From Sphingobium sp. OAS761 (GTDB lineage Bacteria; Pseudomonadota; Alphaproteobacteria; Sphingomonadales; Sphingomonadaceae): a DNA stretch of 64,000 nt. The stretch spans positions 450,398-514,397 of the forward strand of contig NZ_JALJVY010000001.1 of assembly GCF_024168485.1 (NCBI RefSeq), in the 5' to 3' direction. The notes below the pieces were generated by a model. The model ran no database searches, was not told the DNA's origin, and saw nothing but the letters and a program-made list of their open reading frames with translations. This document shows positions 40,098 to 47,687 of this stretch, piece after piece (the stretch's first letter is position 1; every line of letters starts with the position of its first letter). A program made the position numbers and the translations under genes.

Positions 40098-43000
40098 ATG
40101 GAAGAAATGGACGGCGAAGAGGCGGTTCGCCGGGCGTGGCTGCGATGGCTGGGCGTGGGCACGGGATCGCTGGCGCTCGTGCTCGTTGCGCTGTGGACGC
40201 AGCGAGCGCCAATCGCCGAGAATTTCGTGAGCCGCGAACTCAATCGGCGCGGTGTGCAGGCGAATTACGACCTGGTCGATGTGGGACTTCGCACCCAGCG
40301 GATCGAAAATATCGTGCTGGGGGACCCGGCACGGCCGGACCTGACTGCGAAATGGGTCGAGGTGGACCTGAGCTTTACCGGGCTGACGCCGCAGATTGCA
40401 GAGGTTCGCGCGGGCGGGGTCCGGGTGCGGGGCGCGCTGCATGACGGTATTTTGACCCTGGGCGAACTGGATCGTTTCCGCGATCCCGCTTCGACGGCGC
40501 CGTTCAGCCTGCCGGACCTGCCGGTTGCCCTGACCGACGCGCGGATGACGCTGGATACGGACATGGGGCGGGTCGGGATGCAGATCGACGGCGGCGGCAA
40601 CCTGCAATCGGGTTTTCGCGGGCAGGTCGCGCTCGCGACGCCGAAGGCGGATATTTCCGGGTGCGGGGTGCGTCGTGTGAGCGCCCTGCTGGACATTGCC
40701 ATGCGGGAAGGTGCGCCGCACTTCGCCGGTCCCTTCCATGCCGAAGCATTGGCGTGCGGGGGCGCCGGCATGGCCTTCGCAAAGCCCGCCGGGACGATAG
40801 ACCTGGCGCTCGGCAAGACGCTCGACCGGTGGACCGGCCACGCCGACCTGTCGGGAGAAGCAGTCAAGGCATCGGGCGTCGTGCTGGCGCGGCCTTCGGG
40901 GCGAATCGATTTCGATGGCACCGCAGCGCGGACTGCCGGAACGGTGAAGCTGGCGGCGGAAGCGGCGCGCGGGCGCGGGGCCATGCTGGAACAGAGCGAA
41001 CTGGCCGGCGACTGGTCGGTGCAGGGCGACGAGACGCGACTGGACGGGGAACTGGACGGCCGGCATCTGCGCTTTGCGCGCGCCGATCCGCTAGCCGCAT
41101 TGCGCACGGGCGCTGCCGGGACCCCGTTAGGGCCGCTGGGCGCAAGGCTGGCCGATGCCGTGCAACGCGCCGGGCAGGCGAACCGGCTTCACGGCCGCTT
41201 CGCTTTCGTCCAGAAAGGAAAAGTCGCTCGGCTGGTGGTGACGGACAGCGGGCTGGACGCTCGCAGCGGAGCGCGAATCGGCATCGCGCAGGGCGGGCGC
41301 ATGACCATGTCCTGGCCGGGCCGGACATCGACGATCGACTGGGCGCTGGATGGCGCGATAACGGCCGATGGCGGCGGGCTGCCGCGTGCTGCGCTGCGGC
41401 TCGCCCGCCGGCCCGGCGGGGGCTTTGGCGGGCAGTTGTTCCTGGACCCTTATGCCGCCGGCAACGCCCGGCTGGCGTTGGACACGGTCCGTTTCACGGC
41501 CGAGCCCAACGGCGCGACCCGCTTCGCGACCGCAGTGCGGCTGGATGGGCCGCTGCCCGACGGCTACGTCCGCGGCCTCAGCCTGCCGCTCGAAGGACGG
41601 ATCGCGCCGGGCGGCGGCGCGGTGGCGATCAATTCCGATTGCGCACCGCTGTCAGTGCTCGAAGCGCGGTACGGCGCCTTCGCGATCGGGCAGACGCGCC
41701 AGACGCTTTGTCCCGTGAGCAGCGGTCCCTTGATAGCCTACGGCGCGAAGGGACTGTCTGGCGGCGCCGACATGCGCGGTCTCGACCTGTCCGGCCGCAG
41801 CGGAGATAGCCCGATGCGCCTGACCGCCGACCATGCGCGACTGGCGCTGGGGCGCACCGGCTTTTCTCTGGACGCGCCCGCGCTCACGATCGGCAGCGCG
41901 GAATCGCCGGTTCGGTTGTCCGCCGCGACCATGGACGGCGCGATAACGGACAAGGGCTTTTCCGGCACGGTGGACGGGGCGGGCGGACAGATCGGGGCCG
42001 TGCCGCTGATCGTGGAGCGGGGCAGCGGAAACTGGCGCTTCGCGGACGGCACGCTCGGCTTGCGTGCGGCAATGACCGTGCGCGATTCGCAGGCGCCCGC
42101 GCGTTTCAAGCCGCTCCCGGTTCCGGATTTCGACCTGACGCTCAAAAATGGACGGATATCGGCCAGGGGTACGTTGACCGCCCCGCGTGGCGGTGCGGCG
42201 GTTGCGGTGACCGATATCCTTCACGACCTGGGCAGCGGTCGGGGCCATGCGGATCTCCGGGTGCGCGACCTGACGTTCGGCGGGGAGCTTCAGCCGGAGG
42301 ACCTGACCCCGCTGACGCTGGGCGTCGTCGCCAATGTGAAGGGTGCGGTCGATGGCGAGGGACACATAGAGTGGAACGGATCGGCGGTCACCAGCAGCGG
42401 GACGTTCCGCACGCAGGACATGAATCTGGCGGCGGCGTTCGGCCCGGTGGAAGGATTGTCGACCCAGATACATTTCACTGACCTGATCAACCTGATCACA
42501 GCACCGGGGCAGGAAGCGCATATCCGGTCGGTCAATCCCGGCGTGGAAGTTCGTGACGGCGTGATCCGCTACCATCTCGAAGCGGGGCAGAAGGTGCGGG
42601 TCGAAGGCGGCGGCTGGCCCTTTTCCGGCGGACAGCTTGAGCTGTTGCCGACGACCATGGATTTCAGCGCCGATGTCGACCGTTACCTGACCTTCCGCGT
42701 GCTGGGGCTGGACGCCGGCGCCTTCATCCAGGCGATGGAACTGGACAATGTTTCGGCCACGGGGACGTTTGACGGCATCATGCCGCTGATCTTCAACGCG
42801 CAGGGCGGCCGGGTCGCGGGCGGTGTGCTGGTGGCGCGACAGGCCGGCATGCCGATGCTGGAATTGCCCGAGGGCGTGCTGCCGAACATTCCGTGCGATC
42901 CGACAAAACTGGGCGGAACGCTGTCCTATGTGGGGCCGGTATCGAACGAGCAGTTGGGCACCATGGGCCGTATGGCCTTCGATGCGCTCAAGGATCTGCA

Positions 43001-43343
43001 ATATAAGTGCCTCACCATATTGATGGACGGTGCGCTGGATGGCGAAATGGTAACGAATGTGGTGTTCAACGGCATAAATCGCGGCCAACTTGGCAGTGCG
43101 CCGGCGGGGCTGGCGCGTAATTTCGTGGGCTTGCCTTTCATCTTCAACGTGCGGATCGCGGCTCCCTTCCGTGGGCTGCTGGGCACCGCCCAATCCTTGA
43201 TCGATCCGTCGCAGATCATCCAGAACAGCATCGGCGATCAGGTGCAGGACAAGATGCGTGGCGAAATGACGGCTGCGCCCCAGACAGGCCTTGCGGTTCA
43301 GCCTGTGGAAAGCGACAAGGCGGTAGAGGGGGATCCGAAATGA
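40098..43343 (+). CDS. ydbH: YdbH-like intermembrane lipid transport protein
   Basis: Large AsmA/TamB-like envelope protein of 1081 residues. In E. coli YdbH, with TamB and YhdP, moves phospholipids between inner and outer membranes. The N-terminal helix (residues 17-33, WLGVGTGSLALVLVALW) anchors it in the inner membrane and the rest is repetitive beta structure; the C-terminal part (LNLITAPGQEAHIRSVNPGV, DAGAFIQAMELDNVSATGTF) matches the family's dicarboxylate-transport-named domain. The frame is open from far upstream, but coding begins at the ATG at 40098. Overlaps ynbE by four bases. Confidence 0.88.
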   Translation: MEEMDGEEAVRRAWLRWLGVGTGSLALVLVALWTQRAPIAENFVSRELNRRGVQANYDLVDVGLRTQRIENIVLGDPARPDLTAKWVEVDLSFTGLTPQIAEVRAGGVRVRGALHDGILTLGELDRFRDPASTAPFSLPDLPVALTDARMTLDTDMGRVGMQIDGGGNLQSGFRGQVALATPKADISGCGVRRVSALLDIAMREGAPHFAGPFHAEALACGGAGMAFAKPAGTIDLALGKTLDRWTGHADLSGEAVKASGVVLARPSGRIDFDGTAARTAGTVKLAAEAARGRGAMLEQSELAGDWSVQGDETRLDGELDGRHLRFARADPLAALRTGAAGTPLGPLGARLADAVQRAGQANRLHGRFAFVQKGKVARLVVTDSGLDARSGARIGIAQGGRMTMSWPGRTSTIDWALDGAITADGGGLPRAALRLARRPGGGFGGQLFLDPYAAGNARLALDTVRFTAEPNGATRFATAVRLDGPLPDGYVRGLSLPLEGRIAPGGGAVAINSDCAPLSVLEARYGAFAIGQTRQTLCPVSSGPLIAYGAKGLSGGADMRGLDLSGRSGDSPMRLTADHARLALGRTGFSLDAPALTIGSAESPVRLSAATMDGAITDKGFSGTVDGAGGQIGAVPLIVERGSGNWRFADGTLGLRAAMTVRDSQAPARFKPLPVPDFDLTLKNGRISARGTLTAPRGGAAVAVTDILHDLGSGRGHADLRVRDLTFGGELQPEDLTPLTLGVVANVKGAVDGEGHIEWNGSAVTSSGTFRTQDMNLAAAFGPVEGLSTQIHFTDLINLITAPGQEAHIRSVNPGVEVRDGVIRYHLEAGQKVRVEGGGWPFSGGQLELLPTTMDFSADVDRYLTFRVLGLDAGAFIQAMELDNVSATGTFDGIMPLIFNAQGGRVAGGVLVARQAGMPMLELPEGVLPNIPCDPTKLGGTLSYVGPVSNEQLGTMGRMAFDALKDLQYKCLTILMDGALDGEMVTNVVFNGINRGQLGSAPAGLARNFVGLPFIFNVRIAAPFRGLLGTAQSLIDPSQIIQNSIGDQVQDKMRGEMTAAPQTGLAVQPVESDKAVEGDPK

Positions 43344-43528
43344 ACAAGAAGACGATCATCATCGCCGGATTCGCCGGCGCGGCACTGGGGGGATGCATTC
43401 AGGTGAAAGCCCCGGAAAGGCCGATCGAGATCAACCTGAATGTGAAGGTTCAGCAGGAAGTGGTCGTGCGCCTGCAACGCGACGCGCAGGACCTGATCCA
43501 GAATAACCCGGAGTTGTTCCCGCAATGA
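43340..43528 (+). CDS. ynbE: YnbE family lipoprotein
   Basis: Outer-membrane lipoprotein of 62 residues with lipobox ALGGC and the YnbE core PERPIEINLNVKVQQEVVV. In E. coli YnbE stacks with YdbH to complete the intermembrane bridge. It overlaps both neighbours by four bases (ATGA), so the three genes are tightly coupled. Confidence 0.92.
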   Translation: MNKKTIIIAGFAGAALGGCIQVKAPERPIEINLNVKVQQEVVVRLQRDAQDLIQNNPELFPQ

Positions 43529-43926
43529 CACGCAAATTGCTCATGATCGCCGGCGCCGCCATGCTTCTCCCGATAGGGGCGATGATCGCCGGAACCGCCC
43601 AGGCCCAGTCGTCCGCCGACCTGAGCGCCGCCATCGCGTCCGGCGCGGTGGGCGAACAGGCGGACGGCTATATGGGTGTCGCCGGATCTGTCGGCGACGC
43701 CGTCCGCAAGGAAGTCGAATCGATCAACATCAAGCGGCGCCAGGCTTACACAGACCTTGCCGCCAAGCGGGGCGTGACCGTGCAGGACGCGGCGGCAGCC
43801 ACCGGATGCCAGACGCTGAGCACGCGGTTGAAGCCAGGCCAGGCCTATCGCATCGGCGCGGGGGCGTGGCAGACAAAGGGAGCGGGGCCGGTCGCGTTAC
43901 CGTCCTACTGCGCAACGGCGGGCTGA
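43525..43926 (+). CDS. ydbL: YdbL family protein (DUF1318)
   Basis: Periplasmic protein of 133 residues. Signal peptide MLLPIGAMIAGTAQAQ; core GAVGEQADGYMGVAGSVGDA and INIKRRQAYTDLAAKRGVTV match YdbL, which in E. coli tunes assembly of the YdbH-YnbE bridge. A cysteine pair (TGCQTL and SYCATA) may form a disulfide. Third gene of the operon, closed by a hairpin terminator. Confidence 0.9.
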   Translation: MTRKLLMIAGAAMLLPIGAMIAGTAQAQSSADLSAAIASGAVGEQADGYMGVAGSVGDAVRKEVESINIKRRQAYTDLAAKRGVTVQDAAAATGCQTLSTRLKPGQAYRIGAGAWQTKGAGPVALPSYCATAG

Positions 43927-43948
43927 TACATCCTTGATCGCAGGGACG

Positions 43949-43980
43949 AAAGGCGCGGCGACCCCGTCACCGCGCCTTTT
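43949..43980 (+). terminator. Terminator of the ydbH-ynbE-ydbL operon
   Basis: Stem AAAGGCGCGG / CCGCGCCTTT with an 11-base loop and a run of four T residues, 23 bases after the ydbL stop. Confidence 0.8.
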
Positions 43981-44013
43981 CTGCTACCGGCTTCGTCCCT
44001 GCCCGACGGCGAA

Positions 44014-44034
44014 CATTCCCCTTGAAAGGGAATG
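44014..44034. repeat. Inverted repeat around the DUF1801 start codon
   Basis: CATTCCC / GGGAATG, 7 bp, with loop CTTGAAA. The inferred TTG start codon of the DUF1801 gene lies in the loop, so the hairpin could limit translation, or be an operator. Confidence 0.45.
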
Positions 44035-44393
44035 ATGCCGCCGCCTTTCGTGCCGGGCTGGACAGTAAGACACGCGCGACGATGGATCGGCTGCGATCTA
44101 TTGCGATCGCAGCGGACGCGGCGCTTTCGGAACGCATCCGGTGGAATGTGCCGAGTTTCGCAATCGGGGATGCCGACCGCATTATTTTGGGTGTCGAGCG
44201 AAGAGGCGGCATCCGCATCGCCTTTCAACGGAGTGCGAAAGCCCGGCCGGATGGCGATTTCCATTTGCCGATACCGAAGGGCGCGCACGCTTGCCGGCGC
44301 GTGATCATCCACGAGGACCAAGCCGCGATCGACCGCGTCAAAAGCCCGCTGATTGCACGATGTCGTCGCTGGATCGGCCATGCCGTTGGCTAG
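44022..44393 (+). CDS. DUF1801 protein
   Basis: The 123-residue protein resembles DUF1801 (FRAGLDSKTRATMDRLRSIA, ERIRWNVPSFAIGDADR, then IIHEDQAAIDRVKSPLIARC and a final Arg-Trp-Ile). The family fold is small and alpha/beta, with no agreed function. The only start in frame near the family N-terminus is a TTG at 44022 without a clear ribosome-binding sequence. Third-position GC is lower than in neighbours, which may mean recent arrival. Convergent with the ArsR gene. Confidence 0.65.
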   Translation: MKGNDAAAFRAGLDSKTRATMDRLRSIAIAADAALSERIRWNVPSFAIGDADRIILGVERRGGIRIAFQRSAKARPDGDFHLPIPKGAHACRRVIIHEDQAAIDRVKSPLIARCRRWIGHAVG

Positions 44394-44416
44394 AAGGAGT
44401 GACGATCCGTCGCCGT

Positions 44417-44722
44417 TCAGTCCCGCCCGCGCCGACGCGGCCTTGTCTCCACGATCTCGCGTGCCTGTTCACTGAAATCCGTCAGGAAATCATAGAGCGG
44501 TGCCGTAAGCCGATCCGCGACCAGCATATATAGCACATATTGGCCCCGCTTCTGCTCGCGCACGACGCCGGCCGCACGCAATATGGACAGATGTCGGGAT
44601 ATGGACGGCATCGCCATCTCGAAATTGTCGGCTATCTCGCCCACGGTCATCGGCTCGATAGCCAGATGACGCAGGATGCGGCGGCGCGGCTCGGACGCCA
44701 GGGCCTTGAAAATCTCGTCCAT
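44417..44722 (-). CDS. ArsR-family repressor, SdpR-like
   Basis: Winged-helix repressor of 101 residues: MDEIFKALASEPRRRILRHL, EIADNFEMAMPSISRHLSIL and VVREQKRGQYVLYML. It lacks the metal-binding cysteines of arsenic or cadmium sensors and resembles SdpR-type autorepressors. A perfect 14-bp palindrome starts five bases beyond its start codon and is a likely autoregulatory operator. It is divergent from the ATP synthase F0 operon; the membrane partner SdpI usually linked to SdpR is absent. Confidence 0.88.
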   Translation of the reverse strand: MDEIFKALASEPRRRILRHLAIEPMTVGEIADNFEMAMPSISRHLSILRAAGVVREQKRGQYVLYMLVADRLTAPLYDFLTDFSEQAREIVETRPRRRGRD

Positions 44723-44726
44723 TCTT

Positions 44727-44740
44727 ATTTAGCTAAATAG
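44727..44740. promoter_or_regulatory. Perfect palindrome TATTTAGCTAAATA, likely ArsR operator
   Basis: A 14-bp perfect palindrome in an AT-rich patch directly upstream of the ArsR-family gene. Size and place fit an ArsR dimer site. It is about 70 bases from the atpI promoter on the other side. Confidence 0.65.
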
Positions 44741-44809
44741 CAAAATAATAAAATGCAACTGCGGCAGGCTCATTGGCGTGAACGCCGATTTTCCGGCATT
44801 TGTGCGGGG

Positions 44810-44838
44810 TTGACACTCCATCCAACCCTTCCTAGAGG
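44810..44838 (+). promoter_or_regulatory. Promoter of the atpI-B-E-F'-F operon
   Basis: TTGACA, exactly 17 bases, TAGAGG. The -35 is a perfect consensus; the -10 is weak. It lies 75 bases before atpI. Confidence 0.55.
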
Positions 44839-44913
44839 GGCCTCGCCTTGACGGGTGCAGCCGCAAGCGCCATGCCGAACGCCACGAGCGCAACCGCTCT
44901 ATGGAGACGATGC

Positions 44914-45237
44914 ATGGCAGCGGATACACCCGGACAGGACCCGGCGGGCGAGGATTCGCGGATCGCTACCCTTGAGGAGCGGATTGCGAAGGCCGAGCAT
45001 GTCGAAAAGGTCAGGCAGGGGGCTGTGGAGCAGCAGGCGGACGATGGGACGCGGCTGGGCAACAGGGTTCTTGCGGAACTGATCGGCGGTCTTGTCGGCG
45101 GCGCGTTGATCGGCTGGGTCCTTGACCGGCTGTTCGATACGACGCCCTGGCTCCTGCTGGTTTTCCTCGGTCTCGGGATCGTGGCGGCCTTCAGGAACAT
45201 CATCAGATTGACGACGACGAAGCCGCCCACCGAATAA
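44914..45237 (+). CDS. atpI: F0F1 ATP synthase assembly subunit I
   Basis: Small membrane protein of 107 residues that leads alphaproteobacterial F0 operons and is thought to help c-ring assembly. An N-terminal charged coil (ATLEERIAKAEHVEKVRQGA) is followed by two helices (LAELIGGLVGGALIGWVLDR, WLLLVFLGLGIVAAFRNI), the GG-rich first helix being typical. A GGAG lies about eight bases before the ATG at 44914. atpB follows after 48 bases. Confidence 0.88.
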   Translation: MAADTPGQDPAGEDSRIATLEERIAKAEHVEKVRQGAVEQQADDGTRLGNRVLAELIGGLVGGALIGWVLDRLFDTTPWLLLVFLGLGIVAAFRNIIRLTTTKPPTE

Positions 45238-45285
45238 GGCGCGCTTCGATCCTAGTCCGAAGACTTGAACGTTACAGGGGTCAAC

Positions 45286-46071
45286 GTGGCAGAATCCGGC
45301 AAGATCGATCCGATGCACCAGTTCGCTATCGAACCCCTGTTCGGTACGGATCACTGGTCGCTGGGCGGCATGAACATCGCCTTCACCAACAGCGCGCTCT
45401 ACATGGTGCTGGCCGCGATTGTCCTGTGGGTGTTCGTGATCGGCGGCATGAAGCGTGAACTGGTGCCCGGTCGCTGGCAGATGGCGGTCGAATATATGAC
45501 CGGTTTCATCAAGAACCTGCTGATCGCCAATATCGGGGACAAGGGCCGGAAATATATTCCCTACCTGTTCTCGCTGTTCATGTTCATCCTGCTCGCGAAC
45601 CTGCTGGGCTTGCTGCCGCTGGGCCTGTTTGGCCTGCACCCCTTCACCTTCACCAGCCACTTCACCGCGACCGGCGTGCTCGCCATCATGAGCTTCTCGA
45701 TCGTGCTGATCGTGGGCTTCTACAAGCATGGCCTGCACTTCTTCTCGCTGTTCGTGCCGCACGGCACGCCCGCACTGATGGTGGTGCCGCTGTTCTTCAT
45801 CGAACTCGTGTCCTTCATGGTGCGCCCGTTCAGCCTGGGTTTGCGATTGTTCGTCGCAATGACCGCCGGCCATGTGTTGCTGAAGGTGCTGGCGGGCTTC
45901 GTCATCAACAGTGCCAACGCGTCGCCGATGCTGGGCCTGACCGTAGGTTCGGCCAGCTTCATCCTGATGATCGGCATCAGCGCGCTGGAAATGCTGGTCG
46001 CGGTCATCCAGGCTTATGTGTTCGCGCTGCTGACCTCGGTCTATCTCAACGATGCCGAGAACCTGCACTGA
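45286..46071 (+). CDS. atpB: F0F1 ATP synthase subunit a
   Basis: Membrane stator subunit forming the proton half-channels against the c ring. The 261 residues include the essential arginine in FSLGLRLFVAMTAGH and the final helix LEMLVAVIQAYVFALLTSVY. I chose the GTG at 45286 (MAESGKIDPMHQF) because AGGGG lies five bases upstream and this N-terminus is usual in the lineage; a TTG at 45265 is also in frame. Confidence 0.95.
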   Translation: MAESGKIDPMHQFAIEPLFGTDHWSLGGMNIAFTNSALYMVLAAIVLWVFVIGGMKRELVPGRWQMAVEYMTGFIKNLLIANIGDKGRKYIPYLFSLFMFILLANLLGLLPLGLFGLHPFTFTSHFTATGVLAIMSFSIVLIVGFYKHGLHFFSLFVPHGTPALMVVPLFFIELVSFMVRPFSLGLRLFVAMTAGHVLLKVLAGFVINSANASPMLGLTVGSASFILMIGISALEMLVAVIQAYVFALLTSVYLNDAENLH

Positions 46072-46124
46072 TTTTTCGCTGATTTCTTCAACTTTCATAC
46101 TGATTTAACAAGGGAGTTTACGAC

Positions 46125-46352
46125 ATGGACGCAGAAGCCGCAAAGCTGCTCGGTGCTGGCCTGGCCGCGATCGGCGCGGGCATCGCCGCGCTGGGTGTGG
46201 GCAACGTCTTCAGCTCGTTCCTGGAAGGCGCGCTGCGCAATCCGGGCGCCGCTGACGGCCAGCAGGGCCGCCTGTTCATCGGTTTCGCCGCGGCGGAACT
46301 TCTGGGTCTGCTGGCGTTCGTTATCGCCATGATCCTGGTGTTCGTGGCCTGA
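46125..46352 (+). CDS. atpE: F0F1 ATP synthase subunit c
   Basis: The 75-residue hairpin protein forms the rotary ring. Two helices flank the polar loop ALRNPGAADGQQ, and the proton-carrying glutamate is Glu58 in FAAAELLGLLAF. No sodium-binding signature is evident, so proton coupling is expected. AGGGAG precedes the ATG. Confidence 0.97.
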   Translation: MDAEAAKLLGAGLAAIGAGIAALGVGNVFSSFLEGALRNPGAADGQQGRLFIGFAAAELLGLLAFVIAMILVFVA

Positions 46353-46439
46353 CACGAAAGAGGAGGCGGGCGGAGCGGCATCGTGCCGGTCCCGCCCGTT
46401 TCGACCATTGACCGCCCTCGCATCGGACGGACCCGTAAA

Positions 46440-46934
46440 ATGCCTCAAATCGCGCAAATCGCCGAAACCTACTCCAGTCAGATATTCTGGCTGCTGGTAA
46501 CGTTCGGCTTCGTCTTCTTCGTCATCGGCCTTGGCATGGTGCCCAAGGTGCAGGGCACGGCGGATGCGCGCGATGCGAAGATCACGGGCGATCTGGACGC
46601 GGCCAAGGCGGCTTTCGCCCGCGCTGACGAGGCAGAGGCGGATTATCGCGTTCGCGATACCGAAAACCGCGCCGCCGCGCAGGCGGTGATGGCTAAAGCC
46701 AAGTCGGATGCAGCCAAGTCGTCGGAAGCGCGGCTAGCCGCCGCCGATGCCGAGATTTCGGACCGCATCGCCGCGGCCGAAGCGCGTATCCAGGCCGCCA
46801 GCCAGGCGGCGATGGCAGAAATCGAAACCGTGGCCGCCGATGCGGCGCGCGACATGGTGGCGCGCATTTCCGGCGTTGATGCGTCGGAGGAAGCGGCCCG
46901 CAATGCAGTAAAGGCGGTACTGGCTCATGGCTGA
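46440..46934 (+). CDS. atpF': F0F1 ATP synthase subunit b'
   Basis: Peripheral-stalk subunit of 164 residues: one helix at residues 13-32 (SQIFWLLVTFGFVFFVIGLG) and a long Ala/Glu/Lys coiled coil. Having both b' and b genes is usual for alphaproteobacteria. The frame is open from 46383, but the membrane helix and family N-terminus MPQIAQIAET start at 46440. It overlaps the b-subunit gene by eight bases. Confidence 0.92.
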   Translation: MPQIAQIAETYSSQIFWLLVTFGFVFFVIGLGMVPKVQGTADARDAKITGDLDAAKAAFARADEAEADYRVRDTENRAAAQAVMAKAKSDAAKSSEARLAAADAEISDRIAAAEARIQAASQAAMAEIETVAADAARDMVARISGVDASEEAARNAVKAVLAHG

Positions 46935-47541
46935 GGCGACGGCACAGCATCACGCAGACACGCCTCCTTCGCTGGGCGAGGCGATCCATTCCGAAGGGCT
47001 GGAGCCGGTCGGCACGGTGGCCCATGAAGGTGTCGATCCGCATAGCGACCCGCGCGCGGTGGGCATGGATGCCACGGCCTGGGTCAGCCTGGCCATGACT
47101 GCCTTCATCCTGATCCTGCTTGTCAAAAAAGTGCCTTCGCTGATCGGCAAGGCTCTGGACGGCCGGATCGCGCAGATCCGGGAACAGCTTGCCGAGGCTT
47201 CGCGGCTTCGCGCGGAAGCCGAGGCGCTCAAGGGGGAATATGAGGCGAAGCTCGCCGCCGCGGCCGGGGAGGCGGACGCCATGCGTCAGGCCGCCGAGCA
47301 TGAGGCCGAAGGCTTGATCGCCGATGCGAAGGTGAATGCCGAAGCGCTGGTCGCCCGTCGTCAGAAAATGGCCGAAGACAAGATCGGTGCCGCCGAGCGC
47401 GCCGCCCTGGTCGCGATCCGGGCGAAGGCTGTCAATGCCGCCACTACGGCGGCGGCTACCCTGATCGCACAGGGCCATGACGCCAAGGCGGACAAGGAAC
47501 TGGTCGACGGCGCGATCGGGCGGCTCGGCTCGGTCAACTGA
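46927..47541 (+). CDS. atpF: F0F1 ATP synthase subunit b
   Basis: Second peripheral-stalk subunit, 204 residues. An unusually long soluble N-terminal stretch of about 48 residues (HHADTPPSLGEAIHSEGLEP) precedes the membrane helix (WVSLAMTAFILILLVKKVP), then the coiled coil that reaches F1. It overlaps the b' gene by eight bases and is the last gene of the F0 operon; the F1 genes are elsewhere, as normal in this class. Confidence 0.92.
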   Translation: MAEATAQHHADTPPSLGEAIHSEGLEPVGTVAHEGVDPHSDPRAVGMDATAWVSLAMTAFILILLVKKVPSLIGKALDGRIAQIREQLAEASRLRAEAEALKGEYEAKLAAAAGEADAMRQAAEHEAEGLIADAKVNAEALVARRQKMAEDKIGAAERAALVAIRAKAVNAATTAAATLIAQGHDAKADKELVDGAIGRLGSVN

Positions 47542-47556
47542 ACCTTTGAAATCGAT

Positions 47557-47594
47557 GAAGGGAGCCGGTGCGTCCTGACGCGCCGGCTCCCTTC
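47557..47594 (+). terminator. Hairpin terminator of the F0 operon
   Basis: Stem GAAGGGAGCCGG / CCGGCTCCCTTC, extendable inward to about 17 pairs with a CCTG loop. The T-run after it is short, so termination strength is uncertain. Confidence 0.65.
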
Positions 47595-47687
47595 GTTTGT
47601 GCGGCAGGCGCCGGACGCGCGCCGAATATCCCGGACCGTCGATGCGCGCGCCATTGCGAATGACGCGGGCCGCGCTATCTCTGCCGC

